58,631 nucleotides of DNA from Micromonospora sp. CP22 (lineage in GTDB: Bacteria; Actinomycetota; Actinomycetes; Mycobacteriales; Micromonosporaceae): assembly GCF_009712475.1 (NCBI RefSeq), contig NZ_VCJO01000022.1, positions 1-58,631 of the forward strand, given 5' to 3'. Shown here one piece after another: positions 50,315-58,631 of the stretch (position 1 is its first letter; each line of letters begins with the position of its first letter). A program made the translations under genes and the position numbers. The notes beneath the pieces are model-generated. The model did no database searches, was not told the origin of the DNA, and saw only the letters and a list, made by a program, of their open reading frames with translations.

Positions 50315-51715
50315 ATGGCGGTGCAGGTGTCGGTCATCACGACGTCGTCCCTCGGCGACCGCAGCTACCTGGTCGACGACGGCCGCTTCGCGGTGGTGGT
50401 GGATCCGCAGCGGGACGTCGACCGGGTGCTGTACCGGGCGGGTGCGGCCGACGTACGGATCACCCATGTGGTCGAGACACACCTGCACAACGACTACGTA
50501 TCCGGCGGAGTCGAGTTGGCCCGGCTGACCGGGGCGCGGCACCTGATGGCCGCCGCCGACGAGGTCGACTTCGACCGGGTGCCGGTCGACGACGGCGACG
50601 TCATCGAGGTGTCGGACACGCTGCGACTGAGAGCGGTCGCCACCCCGGGTCACACCTATCACCACCTGTCGTACCTGGTCGACGAGGCCACCGAGGACGG
50701 CTGGGCCCCGCTGGGGGTCTGCACCGGCGGGTCGCTGCTGTTCGGCACCACCGGTCGTACCGATCTGCTCGGTGCGGAGCACGCGCACGAGTTGGCCCGA
50801 CGGCAACACACCTCGGCAGGGCGACTCGCCGACCTGCTGCCCGACGGGGCACAGGTGTGGCCGACCCACGGCTTCGGCAGCTTCTGCTCGGCCGGCCAGT
50901 CCGACGCGCCGGACTCGACGATCGGCCGGGAGAAGCAGGTCAACCCGGTGTTCCGGCTGGCCGAGGCCGAGTTCGTCACCGAGACCCTGGCCGGTCTGGA
51001 CGCCTACCCGGCGTACTACGCGCACACCGGGGCGGTCAACGCCGCCGGCCCGGCACCGGTGGATCTCACTCCGGTGGCGCGGGCCGACGCCGCGCAGTTG
51101 CGGGAACGCATCGCCGCCGGGGAGTGGGTGGTCGACCTGCGACACCGCAAGGCGTACGCCGTCGCACACCTGGCCGGAACGATCAGCCTCGGCCTCGACG
51201 GCCCGATGTCGACCTGGCTCGGCTGGCTGGTCGACTGGGGTGCCCCGATCACGCTGCTGGCCGAGACTCCCGAGCAGATCGCCGACGCCCAGCGCGAGTT
51301 GGTCCGGATCGGCATCGACCGGCCCGCCGCCCAGGCGACCGGCGCACCCCGACAGTGGGCCGGTCAGCCCACCGAGCTGCGGAAGCTGCACGTCGCGGAC
51401 TTTCCGGCGTTGGCCGCCGCGCAGCGCGGTAACCCGCCTGACGGGCTGCCCGCCCCGCAGGCCGTCCTCGACGTCCGGCTGGGCAACGAGTGGCGCGGCG
51501 CTCACATCGCTGGTGCCGTGCACGTACCGCTGCCCGAACTGCCCCGCCGGATGGCCGACGTTCCGGCCGGCGCGGTCTGGGTGCACTGCGCGTCCGGCTA
51601 CCGGGCTGCCCTCGCCGCCAGCCTGCTGGCCAACGCCGACCGCGACGTGGTGCTCGTCAACGACCTCTTCGACAATGCCGAGGCGGCCGGCGTACGGCTG
51701 AGCCGCGACGCCTGA
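50315..51715 (+). CDS. MBL-fold/rhodanese protein (persulfide dioxygenase-like)
   Basis: A 466-residue cytosolic protein. The N-terminal 245 residues are a metallo-beta-lactamase fold with metal ligands in THLHNDYVSG and TPGHTYHHLS, close in pattern to ETHE1-type persulfide dioxygenases. Two rhodanese domains follow. The first (about 265-350) lacks a catalytic cysteine. The second (about 370-460) has it in VHCASGYRAALA near residue 425. Expected role: oxidation of glutathione persulfide and sulfur transfer. It stands alone after a terminator; its ATG at 50315 follows GAGGAG. Confidence 0.9.
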   Translation: MAVQVSVITTSSLGDRSYLVDDGRFAVVVDPQRDVDRVLYRAGAADVRITHVVETHLHNDYVSGGVELARLTGARHLMAAADEVDFDRVPVDDGDVIEVSDTLRLRAVATPGHTYHHLSYLVDEATEDGWAPLGVCTGGSLLFGTTGRTDLLGAEHAHELARRQHTSAGRLADLLPDGAQVWPTHGFGSFCSAGQSDAPDSTIGREKQVNPVFRLAEAEFVTETLAGLDAYPAYYAHTGAVNAAGPAPVDLTPVARADAAQLRERIAAGEWVVDLRHRKAYAVAHLAGTISLGLDGPMSTWLGWLVDWGAPITLLAETPEQIADAQRELVRIGIDRPAAQATGAPRQWAGQPTELRKLHVADFPALAAAQRGNPPDGLPAPQAVLDVRLGNEWRGAHIAGAVHVPLPELPRRMADVPAGAVWVHCASGYRAALAASLLANADRDVVLVNDLFDNAEAAGVRLSRDA

Positions 51716-51744
51716 CCACCCGTCGGCGGGCAGGCGCGGCGCGG

Positions 51745-51944
51745 GGTGCCTCACCAGGCACGTATGCCTCACCGGCGACGCTGCCGGCATTGTTGATGGC
51801 TCGGGCCCCGCCGTTGCGGCCGTCGAGGAACACCGGGCTGGTGTTGCCGCGGAACCAGCGCACGGGGGCGGAGAGGTCGTCGCTGCTGGCTCCAACCGCC
51901 ACCCAGGTGCCCACATCCTGCCAGGCTACGGTGACCGGCGGCAC
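51745..51944 (-). pseudogene. remnant of a HAF-repeat extracellular protein
   Basis: A short minus-strand frame reads VFLDGRNGGARAINNAGSVAGEA, which fits the HAF repeat (INxxGxVxG) of extracellular repeat proteins. A stretch APVRWFRGN lies before it. Beyond this the frame turns Arg-rich and runs into the end of the rhodanese gene on the other strand. No signal peptide or further repeats are present. A decayed gene fragment is the best reading. Confidence 0.4.
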
Positions 51945-51960
51945 CAGGACAGCGGTCCGG

Positions 51961-53277
51961 CTACCCGTGCCGGGCGCGACGCGCCCGCTCCAGCAACGCC
52001 CGGCGCTCGGCCTCGCCGGGCACCCGGTCCGCCGCCGCCCGGAACAGCGCCGCTGCCCGTTCCTGGTCGCCCTGCCGGGCGACGAGGTCCGCCTCCACCG
52101 CCAGGGTCAACGGATAGCCGTCGAGCCCGCCACCGGCGCGTGCCTCGGCGAGCAGGGCCAGTCCGGCCGCCGCACCGTACGCGTACCCGTGGGCGACGGC
52201 CCGGTTCAGCGCGATCACCGGGGTGGGCTGCGCCTGGACGAGGTGGTCGTAGCAGTCGGCGATCCGTCGCCAGTCGGTCTGCTCGGCGCTGGGCGCGGTG
52301 GCGTGGCACGCCGCGATTCGGGCCTGCCAGGCGTACGGGCCGGGCTGTGTCAGCTCGGCGAGCAGCCGGTCGGCCTCGGCGATCGCCGCATGGTCCCACC
52401 GGCTCCGATCCTGATGATCGAGCGGGATCAGGTTGCCGTCGAGGTCCCTTCGGGCGGCACGGCGAGAGTGCTGCAACAGGCACAGCGCCAGCAACGCCCG
52501 CGCCTCCTGCTGCTCCGGCATGAGCCGCACCAGCAGCCGGGCCAACCGGATCGCCTCTTCGGCGAAGGCCGGCTCCCCGTCCGCGTCGTACCCCTGGGTG
52601 AACAGCAGGTACAGCACGCCCAGCACCCCGGGCAGCCGCTCGGTGAGGGCCCGGCCGCGCGGCACCCGGTACGGAATGCCCGCGTCGGCGATCTTCGCTT
52701 TGGCCCGGGTCAACCGGCGGGTCATGGTCGACTCGCTGACCAGGAAGGCGCGGGCGATGTCGGCGGTCGGCACCGCGCAGATCGTGCGGAGGGTCAGCGC
52801 GACCCGCGCCTGTGGTGCGAGGGCCGGATGGCAGCACGTGAAGATCAGCCGCAGCCGGTCGTCCACCACCTCCTCGTCCGGCACCGGTTCCGCGGTGGCG
52901 GCGGTGAGCGCCAGCACCGCCACGTCACGCAGCTTGCGCCGTTCGACCGAGGCCCGCCGCAGCACGTCGAGGAGCCGGTTACGGGCAACCGTCATCAGCC
53001 AGCCGACGGGGTTGACCGGCACCCCGTCGGTCGGCCAGCGTTCCAGCGCTCGGGCCAGGGCCTCCTGGGTGCAGTCCTCGGCCAGCGTCCAGTCACCGGT
53101 GATCCGGATCAGCGTCGCCACGATCCGTGGGTACGCCTCGACGGCGGTGGCCGCGACGGCTTGCGCCGCCGCGGCCCGTCCGGCCGCCGGACCCCCGTTC
53201 TCGGCGGGCCGCCGTGCCACCGCGTCATCGCCGCCGGTCGCCTGCGGCACCGCCGGCCCGGCGGCCGGATCGGTCAC
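51961..53277 (-). CDS. ECF sigma factor, ECF42 type
   Basis: A 438-residue ECF sigma factor with the long C-terminal helical extension of the ECF42 group. Region 2 (about 55-115): YPRIVATLIRITGDWTLAED, PVGWLMTVARNRLLDVLRR. Region 4 (about 150-205): DDRLRLIFTCCHPAL, VALTLRTICAVPTADIARAF, SESTMTRRLTRAKAKI. A helical TPR-like part (210-438) follows. The GTG at 53277 overlaps the stop of the DGPF gene by 4 bases; the longer frame to 53535 is shadow. ECF42 factors are paired with DGPF proteins instead of classical anti-sigma factors. Confidence 0.9.
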   Translation of the reverse strand: MTDPAAGPAVPQATGGDDAVARRPAENGGPAAGRAAAAQAVAATAVEAYPRIVATLIRITGDWTLAEDCTQEALARALERWPTDGVPVNPVGWLMTVARNRLLDVLRRASVERRKLRDVAVLALTAATAEPVPDEEVVDDRLRLIFTCCHPALAPQARVALTLRTICAVPTADIARAFLVSESTMTRRLTRAKAKIADAGIPYRVPRGRALTERLPGVLGVLYLLFTQGYDADGEPAFAEEAIRLARLLVRLMPEQQEARALLALCLLQHSRRAARRDLDGNLIPLDHQDRSRWDHAAIAEADRLLAELTQPGPYAWQARIAACHATAPSAEQTDWRRIADCYDHLVQAQPTPVIALNRAVAHGYAYGAAAGLALLAEARAGGGLDGYPLTLAVEADLVARQGDQERAAALFRAAADRVPGEAERRALLERARRARHG

Positions 53278-53609
53278 TGCTCGAAGTCGGCGAACGGGCG
53301 AAGTTCGATCCGCCCGGCCCAGGCCATCGGATGCGACCGGGCCACCTCGATCGCCTCGTCCAGATCGGTGCACTCCAGCAGGTCGAAGCCGACGATCATC
53401 TCTTTGACCTCGGCGAACGGCCCGTCGGAGACCAGCAGTTGGTTGTTGCGGACCCGTACCGTGGTGGCGGCCGACGCCGGTGCCAGTTGGGCGCCCTGGA
53501 GACGCCGTCCGGTCGCGTCGTGCTCCGCCACCCACACCTCGACGTCGGGGTGGTTGCTCGGGTCCGGGTCCGGCTCCGGGTCGGTGCAGACCAGCATCAG
53601 GTACTTCAT
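53274..53609 (-). CDS. DGPF/YCII-like partner of the ECF42 sigma factor
   Basis: A 111-residue protein of the YCII-related (DGPF) family: MKYLMLVCTDPEP at the start, then LLVSDGPFAEVKEMIVGFDL, the family signature, and ARSHPMAWAGRIELRP at the end. It is the standard upstream partner of ECF42 sigma factors. ATG at 53609. Coupled to the sigma factor by a 4-base overlap. Confidence 0.92.
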   Translation of the reverse strand: MKYLMLVCTDPEPDPDPSNHPDVEVWVAEHDATGRRLQGAQLAPASAATTVRVRNNQLLVSDGPFAEVKEMIVGFDLLECTDLDEAIEVARSHPMAWAGRIELRPFADFEQ

Positions 53610-53937
53610 GTCAGTGCCCTTCCGTTGATTCGTCCGGTGGTTGCACCGACATGACGAACGGCGAACCCGGCATCCGGACCACCGCAGGGTTTCACCTTTC
53701 GTGCGGCTCCACCCGACCGCTCGGCGTACCCCCGGTGGCTGGAAAGCCGACCCCCCTTCCGGAAAAGATTCACACGAGTGGATACGATGGGTACTATCGC
53801 GCTTGGGAGCCGCCGAGCCGCCGCAGGCAACACAGTCACCTGCCTGCCCTGAGATCGTCATGTCGATCGACGCATTCCTCCCGGGACTGGGCATCCCGGG
53901 AAGTGACACCGGCGTCGGCGGATCAACTGGAGCATTG
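53610..53937. other. divergent intergenic region
   Basis: 328 bases between the sigma operon (minus) and the LPMO gene (plus). It holds a good vegetative promoter for the LPMO gene (53769-53797) with a TGGGAGC half-site just downstream. No gene is apparent. Confidence 0.6.
53769..53797 (+). promoter_or_regulatory. sigma-70-type promoter of the LPMO gene
   Basis: TTCACA (53769-53774), a 17-base spacer and TACTAT (53792-53797). This is one of the best promoter matches in the window and is 140 bases before the LPMO ATG. At the expected transcription start lies TTGGGAGCCGCCGAG, whose first half matches one arm of the CebR box known from cellulose genes of Streptomyces; the second arm is poor. 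Confidence 0.55.
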
Positions 53938-55008
53938 ATGAAACTCGCACGAACAGCACGTCGCCTGGGACTCGGCGCAGCCGCAGTCCTCGCTGCGGCG
54001 TTCACCATGGTCGTGGTCAACCAGCCTGGCCCGGCCTCGGCGCACGGTTCGGTCACGAACCCGCCGTCGCGCAACTACGGCTGCTATGAGCGCTGGGGCG
54101 GTGACCACCTCAACCCGGCGATGGCGCAGAGCGACCCGATGTGCTGGCAGGCTTTCCAGGCCAACCCGAACACCATGTGGAACTGGAACGGCCTGTACCG
54201 CGAGAACGTCGGCGGCAACCACCAGGCCGTCATCCCGGACGGGCAGCTGTGCAGCGGTGGCCGCACCCAGAACGGGCTGTACGCCTCGCTGGACGCGGTC
54301 GGCGCCTGGACCGCCAAGCCGATGCCGAACAACTTCACCCTGACGCTCACCGACGGTGCCCGGCACGGTGCCGACTACATGCTCATCTACATCACCAAGC
54401 AGGGCTTCGACCCGACCACGCAGCCCCTCACCTGGAACAGCCTGGACCTGGTGCTCCGCACCGGCTCGTACCCGACCACCGGGCTCTACGAGGCTCAGGT
54501 CAACGCGGGCAACCGCACCGGGCGTCACGTGGTCTACACCATCTGGCAGGCGTCGCACCTCGACCAGCCGTACTACATCTGCAGTGACGTGATCTTCGGC
54601 GGGGGCGACAACAACCCGCCGCCGACCACGCCGCCGCCCTCCAACCCTCCGCCGACCACGCCGCCGCCGACCACGCCCCCGCCGCCCACCACGCCCCCGC
54701 CGGGTAACGGTGCCTGCACCGCCACCTACCGCGTGACCAACGAGTGGCCCGGTGGCTTCGGTGGCGAGGTCGTCGTCCGCGCCGGCAACGCCGCCATCTC
54801 CGGTTGGACGGTGAACTGGACCTGGCCCAACGGTCAGAGCATCACCAACTCCTGGAACGCGACGATCACTTCGAGCGGATCCTCGGTCACCGCCTCGAAC
54901 GTCAGCCACAACGGTTCCCTGAGCGCCAACGGCACCGCCACCTTCGGATTCAACGGATCCTGGAACGGCACCAACGGCGCACCGACCCTTTCCTGCACCG
55001 CCCGGTAA
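53938..55008 (+). CDS. AA10 lytic polysaccharide monooxygenase with CBM2
   Basis: A 356-residue secreted enzyme. The signal peptide 1-35 ends in GPASA, leaving His 36 as the mature first residue, needed for the copper histidine brace (HGSVTNPPSRNYGC). The LPMO domain is 36-220, with the second brace His probably in a later segment. A Pro/Thr linker with PPTTPPP repeats is followed by a CBM2 cellulose- or chitin-binding domain (about 255-356, CTATYRVTNEWPGGFGGEV, ending in LSCTAR). It oxidatively cleaves crystalline cellulose or chitin; substrate undecided. ATG at 53938 with GGAG upstream. Confidence 0.95.
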   Translation: MKLARTARRLGLGAAAVLAAAFTMVVVNQPGPASAHGSVTNPPSRNYGCYERWGGDHLNPAMAQSDPMCWQAFQANPNTMWNWNGLYRENVGGNHQAVIPDGQLCSGGRTQNGLYASLDAVGAWTAKPMPNNFTLTLTDGARHGADYMLIYITKQGFDPTTQPLTWNSLDLVLRTGSYPTTGLYEAQVNAGNRTGRHVVYTIWQASHLDQPYYICSDVIFGGGDNNPPPTTPPPSNPPPTTPPPTTPPPPTTPPPGNGACTATYRVTNEWPGGFGGEVVVRAGNAAISGWTVNWTWPNGQSITNSWNATITSSGSSVTASNVSHNGSLSANGTATFGFNGSWNGTNGAPTLSCTAR

Positions 55009-55311
55009 CAGCCCGTCCCGCAGGGGGTGGCGCACCAGCGCCGCCCCCTGCGCGCTGTCCACCCACGGTCCTGCGGCCCGCGTTCACGGCCGCAGCACCC
55101 GCTCGACCTGCCCGCCGGTTCTGATCCACCGGTCGAGGGACCTGCCGCCTCCCCTCGCGCAATCCCCTCCGCCGGGCACAGGCGGCCACGTACCGTCGAG
55201 GCAGGCCGGCCGTCCCACGGGCCCGACGGTCGGGGAGGAGGACCAGTCGACCTGCCGACGCCCGCCGGGACACCCGGACGGACGTGGGGGCGAGCATGAC
55301 ATCGGAACGTG
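55009..55311. other. intergenic region after the LPMO gene
   Basis: Holds the LPMO terminator at 55019-55052. The remaining 260 bases precede the amidotransferase gene. I see no further gene and no promoter I can defend. Confidence 0.5.
55019..55052 (+). terminator. hairpin terminator of the LPMO gene
   Basis: 15-bp arms, CGCAGGGGGTGGCGC (55019-55033) and GCGCCGCCCCCTGCG (55038-55052), with one G-T wobble and a 4-base loop. Confidence 0.82.
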
Positions 55312-57096
55312 ATGTGCGGCATCAGCGGTGAGGCGAGGTTCGACGGCGCGAGCCCGGACGTAGCCGCGGTGACCCGGATGACCGAGGCCATGCGGTCCCG
55401 AGGCCCGGACGGCGAGGGTCTGTGGAGTGACGACTGGGTGGCCCTCGGGCACCGCCGGTTGACCGTGATCGACCTGTCCGAGGCGGGCGGGCAGCCCATG
55501 GTGCGTGAGGATCTCGGCCTCGCGCTGGTCTTCAACGGCTGCGTCTACAACTATCCGCAGCTGCGCGAGGAGCTACGCGCGGCGGGGCACACCTTCCGCT
55601 CGACCAGCGACACCGAGGTGATCCTGGTGGCGTACGCGCAGTGGGGTGAGGACTTCGTCGACCACCTGGTCGGCATGTTCGCCGTGGGCCTGGTCGACCG
55701 CGTCCGTCGTCGGCTCGTGCTGGCCCGGGACCGACTCGGCATCAAGCCCCTCTACCTCGCCGGGACGCCGGGCCGGCTGCGGTTCGCCTCGACGCTGCCG
55801 GCCCTGCTCAAGGCGGGCGACGTGGACACCGGCGTCGACCCGGTGGCGCTGCACCATTACCTGTCGTGGCACTCGATCGTGCCCGCGCCCCGGACCATCC
55901 TGCGCGGCGTCCGGAAACTCCCGCCGGCGACCGTGCGGGTCGTCGAGGCCGACGGTGGTAGCCGCGACCGCGTCTACTGGCGGCCCGACTACGTCCGCGA
56001 CCCCGCCCACGCCGACTGGGACGCCCGGGACTGGCGAGCCGCGATCGGTGACGCCCTGCGGACCGCAGTACGACGGCGGCTCGTCGCCGACGTCCCGGTC
56101 GGTGTGCTGCTCTCCGGAGGACTCGATTCGAGTCTGATCGTGGCGCTGCTCGCCGAGGCCGGGCAGCAGCACCTCCGCACCTTCAGCATCGGCTTCGACA
56201 GCCGGCACGGCGAGACGGGCGACGAGTTCCACTACTCGGATCTGGTCGCCCGTGCGTACGACACCGACCACGTCCGGATCCGGCTCGCCAACGACGACCT
56301 GGTCCCAGCCGTACGCCGCACGATCGACGCGATGACCGAGCCGATGGGCAGCCACGACGTGGTCGCCTTCCACCTGCTCTCCGAACAGGTGGCGGCGCAT
56401 GTCAAGGTGGCGCAGTCCGGCCAGGGGGCCGACGAGGTGTTCGCCGGGTACGGCTACCACCACCCGCTGACCGAGGTGCCCCGGGCTGACGCGGCGCGGA
56501 CCTTCGCCGCCGCCTTCTTCGATCGGGACCACGCCGAGCTGTCCCGGGTGGTCGGGCCGGCACATGCCGTCGACGCCGACGTCAGCCGGGAGCTGCTCGT
56601 CGCCGAGTTGAACGCGCCGGGGGCGGACACCGCACTGGACGCGGTGCTGCGTCTGGACACCCATCTGATGCTGCCCGACGACCCGGTCAAACGGGTGGAC
56701 AGCATGAGCATGGCGTGGGGGTTGGAGGTGCGTACGCCGTTCCTCGACCAGGACCTGGTCGCCCTCGCCGCGGCCTGCCCGCCGGAACACAAGATCACCC
56801 AGGGCGGCAAGGGCGTACTCAAGGAGGTCGCCCGCGAGGTGCTGCCCGCCGAGGTGATCGACCGGCCGAAGGGCTATTTCCCGGTGCCCGCGCTGCGCAA
56901 CGTCGACGGTCCGGTCCGCGACCTCGTCGTGGCGGCGCTGCGGACGCCGCAGGCGCGGGAGCGGGGCCTGTTCCAGCAGGCGTACGTGGACGAGTTGCTC
57001 GCCGACCCGGAACAGGCACAGGCCGCCGCGGGCAGCAACAAGTTGTGGCAGCTGGGCCTGCTCGAACTCTGGCTACAGACCCACGGTATCCGCTGA
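55312..57096 (+). CDS. asparagine-synthetase-like amidotransferase (NAGGN type)
   Basis: A 594-residue class II glutamine amidotransferase. Cys 2 (MCGISGEARFDG) is the glutaminase nucleophile, which fixes the start at the ATG at 55312 rather than the GTG one codon earlier. The N-terminal nucleophile domain has SRGPDGEG and FNGCVYNY. The synthetase domain has the PP-loop LLSGGLDSS at about 265-273 and AQSGQGADEVFAGY. The pattern fits the amidotransferase that makes N-acetylglutaminylglutamine amide, an osmoprotectant, more than housekeeping AsnB. The usual companion genes (GNAT/ATP-grasp ligase, peptidase) are not in the window. Convergent with the next gene, 9 bases between stops. Confidence 0.85.
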   Translation: MCGISGEARFDGASPDVAAVTRMTEAMRSRGPDGEGLWSDDWVALGHRRLTVIDLSEAGGQPMVREDLGLALVFNGCVYNYPQLREELRAAGHTFRSTSDTEVILVAYAQWGEDFVDHLVGMFAVGLVDRVRRRLVLARDRLGIKPLYLAGTPGRLRFASTLPALLKAGDVDTGVDPVALHHYLSWHSIVPAPRTILRGVRKLPPATVRVVEADGGSRDRVYWRPDYVRDPAHADWDARDWRAAIGDALRTAVRRRLVADVPVGVLLSGGLDSSLIVALLAEAGQQHLRTFSIGFDSRHGETGDEFHYSDLVARAYDTDHVRIRLANDDLVPAVRRTIDAMTEPMGSHDVVAFHLLSEQVAAHVKVAQSGQGADEVFAGYGYHHPLTEVPRADAARTFAAAFFDRDHAELSRVVGPAHAVDADVSRELLVAELNAPGADTALDAVLRLDTHLMLPDDPVKRVDSMSMAWGLEVRTPFLDQDLVALAAACPPEHKITQGGKGVLKEVAREVLPAEVIDRPKGYFPVPALRNVDGPVRDLVVAALRTPQARERGLFQQAYVDELLADPEQAQAAAGSNKLWQLGLLELWLQTHGIR

Positions 57097-57105
57097 CCGC
57101 CGGGC

Positions 57106-58251
57106 TCAGCCGGCGGTGGTCTCGGCGGCGAGGTGGTCGAGGACTACGCGTACGTCTCCACCGGTGCGCGCGATGACCCGCCGCTGCCGGGCCGCGCCGG
57201 TGCCGTCTCGGCGCAGCCGGGCCAACTGCTTCAGCACGTACGGCAGGTCCCCGTGCCGGACCAGCGCGGGTGTCACCAGGGCGAACAGGTCCTCGACGAG
57301 GTCCCAGGCCGGTCGCGCACCGCCACCGCGCAGGTCGATCAGTCGGCCGTCCAGCCCTTCGTGGGCGGCCCGCCAGTGTGCCGCCGCGAGCAGGCAGTTA
57401 CGCAGCCGGGGTGCCGGCACGCCAGCGCGCACCTGGTCGACCATGGTGGCGACCAGGGCTCGTACCAGGGCCGCGACCAGCACCGTGTCGTCCACCCCCG
57501 GGCAGACGTCCCCCACCCGGACCTCCACCGTGGGATAGCTGGCCGACGGTCGGGCGTACCAGTAGACCATCGCCGCGTCGAGCATGATCCCCGCGTCGAC
57601 CAGCTCCGCCACCGTCGCGTCGTACTCGGCGGCGGAGGCGAAGTACGGCGTCGGCCCGATGCTCGGCCAACGTTCGAGCTGCATGGAGCGCCAACTCGCG
57701 TGGCCGGTGTCCACCCCGTCGTGTAGCGGCGAGTTGGCGGTGAGCGCCTGCACCACCGGCAACCACGGCCGCAGGTGGTTGCAGACCTGCACCGTCAACT
57801 CCCGGTCCGGCAGACCCACGTGTACGTGACAGCCGCAGACGGCGGGATCGTGTGCGACCGGGCCGAACCGACGGGACATCGCGTGGTAGCGAGTTTCGTC
57901 CGGCACTGTCCGGTGCGAGTCGCGTACCGGAGTGGCGCCCACCGCGACGAGCTGCGCTCCCGCCGCCCGGGCGGCCTCCGCAGCCGCACGCCGCAGGGCG
58001 ACCAGGTTCGCCCGGAGATCGGCCAGATCGGCACAGACGGGAGTGACCATCTCCACCATGCTGTGCCGGAACTCCTTCCGGCTCTGGTTGCGGGCCGTAC
58101 CGCGCAGCGCGATCAGCACCCGGTCCGCGACCGGCAGGCTCTCTCCCGTCTCCGGGTCCAACAGCAGGAACTCCTCCTCCACCCCGATGGTCAACCGCGT
58201 CGGCACATCCACGGCCCTCGCGGACGGTGCGGTGGACGGGTGGTTCGTCAT
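57106..58251 (-). CDS. carboxylate-amine ligase, YbdK/GCS2 type
   Basis: A 381-residue ligase of the glutamate-cysteine ligase 2 family. Motifs in order: RLTIGVEEEFLLLDPETGES, SMVEMVTPVCADLADLRANL, CGCHVHVGLPDRE, a HASWRSMQLERWP segment and YPTVEVRVGDVCPGVDD. These members form gamma-glutamyl peptides, but the natural substrate is usually unknown. I start it at the ATG at 58251 (MTNHPS), because AGGAGG lies 11 bases upstream of it but only 2 before the alternative ATG at 58260. Confidence 0.9.
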   Translation of the reverse strand: MTNHPSTAPSARAVDVPTRLTIGVEEEFLLLDPETGESLPVADRVLIALRGTARNQSRKEFRHSMVEMVTPVCADLADLRANLVALRRAAAEAARAAGAQLVAVGATPVRDSHRTVPDETRYHAMSRRFGPVAHDPAVCGCHVHVGLPDRELTVQVCNHLRPWLPVVQALTANSPLHDGVDTGHASWRSMQLERWPSIGPTPYFASAAEYDATVAELVDAGIMLDAAMVYWYARPSASYPTVEVRVGDVCPGVDDTVLVAALVRALVATMVDQVRAGVPAPRLRNCLLAAAHWRAAHEGLDGRLIDLRGGGARPAWDLVEDLFALVTPALVRHGDLPYVLKQLARLRRDGTGAARQRRVIARTGGDVRVVLDHLAAETTAG

Positions 58252-58418
58252 CGTCGGCATCCCCTCCTGCCGGCAACGGTCGCCGCCGCACCGCAGGACT
58301 TCCCCGCCGTGGCCGTCGCAAACTGTGCATAAGTGCGTGGTTGAGGGGGCTCGCCTGTAGTGAGCCGCGTCCCAGGCGGCGTCCGGCCATGGCCTTCTCA
58401 ACCCACGCTAACAACGAC

Positions 58419-58450
58419 CGGGCGGGCTCGGTACACACCGAGCCCGCCCG
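58419..58450 (-). terminator. strong hairpin terminator
   Basis: Perfect 13-bp arms, CGGGCGGGCTCGG (58419-58431) and CCGAGCCCGCCCG (58438-58450), 6-base loop. It serves the minus-strand gene whose stop is at 58556, about 105 bases upstream in transcription. Confidence 0.8.
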
Positions 58451-58555
58451 TTCCAGCTCCGCCCGATCCGCTCGCGGGGCGTGCCAGCGCTCATCCGTGT
58501 CGGCGAGCGTCCTCAACCGCGACCATCAGGCGTGTTGAGCCGGATCTGTGTGTTG

Positions 58556-58631
58556 TCAGCGTTGGAGGGTGAGGATTCCGGGGCGGTAGGGCAGGAGGCC
58601 GTAGTCGCCGCCGGAGTTGGGGGAGCGTCCT
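58556..58631 (-). CDS. C-terminal end of an unidentified gene (partial)
   Basis: The last 24 codons of a minus-strand frame that continues beyond the window, ending RSPNSGGDYGLLPYRPGIL and then TLQR before TGA. The GGDYGLLPYRPG wording looks like the end of an enzyme, perhaps a carbohydrate-active one, but the piece is too short to name. The terminator at 58419 follows it. Confidence 0.6.
   Translation of the reverse strand, partial: GRSPNSGGDYGLLPYRPGILTLQR

Noticed and set aside
47542..50340. 932-codon minus-strand frame opposite the nuclease/nucleotidase
   Set aside because: Antisense shadow in the register that GC-rich genes keep open; all recognisable motifs are on the plus strand.
1..58631. 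search for CRISPR arrays, rRNA, tRNA, transposases and integrases
   Set aside because: I found no regularly spaced direct repeats, no cloverleaf or rRNA segments and no recognisable mobile-element gene. The LRR duplications show no flanking inverted repeats or target duplications that I could see.

Overview
High-GC DNA with near-exclusive G/C third codon positions, GTG/TTG starts, TANNNT leaderless promoters and an ESX-type (type VIIa) secretion locus. The window comes from an actinobacterium, most likely Micromonosporaceae; the genus is inference.

Layout. 0.5-3.2 kb: an SCO4848-like membrane protein, a small cysteine-motif protein and two tandem SUKH (SMI1/KNR4) immunity-type genes. 3.2-24.0 kb: one uninterrupted minus-strand frame of 6,926 codons. 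It starts with a CpnT-like WXG100-type export domain and a long Gly/Pro/Thr linker, then runs through a YwqJ-like deaminase, four Tox-PL (papain-fold glutamine deamidase) modules, a RelA/SpoT-like module, two Rossmann (flavoprotein-like) modules and two calpain-like protease modules. Nested inside this frame are seven other credible genes. Four are small immunity-like ORFs on the same strand in a second frame. Three are antisense TIGR02996/LRR genes with identical 5' ends and a shared leaderless promoter. 24.0-45.6 kb: the secretion machine and its partners: a YbaB-like protein, Esx/WXG100 proteins, two mycosins, EccB, EccC, EccD, EccE, a beta-helix-AAA EccA-like ATPase, a proline-rich PPE/Esp-like substrate, and toxin-immunity satellites (SUKH-3, an Imm35-like/SUKH-3 fusion, a lone YwqJ-like deaminase, SseB). 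45.7-58.6 kb: ordinary chromosomal genes: a secreted nuclease/5'-nucleotidase fusion, an MBL-rhodanese protein, an ECF sigma factor with its DGPF partner, an AA10 LPMO with CBM2, an asparagine-synthetase-like amidotransferase of NAGGN type, a YbdK-like ligase, and the C-terminal end of one more gene.

How it works together (inference). The Ecc proteins form the membrane channel, mycosins process or stabilise it, and Esx proteins with the giant toxin are exported. The SUKH, Imm35-like and possibly the LRR genes protect the producer. The most unusual object is the giant toxin frame. Every toxin block after the second Tox-PL lacks its own start codon, all stay in one frame, and the embedded genes all place their third codon position on the first position of the giant's codons. 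That is the register GC-rich codon bias keeps free of stops. Either a genuine 6,926-residue polypeptide is made across its own immunity genes, or this is an array of start-less toxin cassettes held in one frame.
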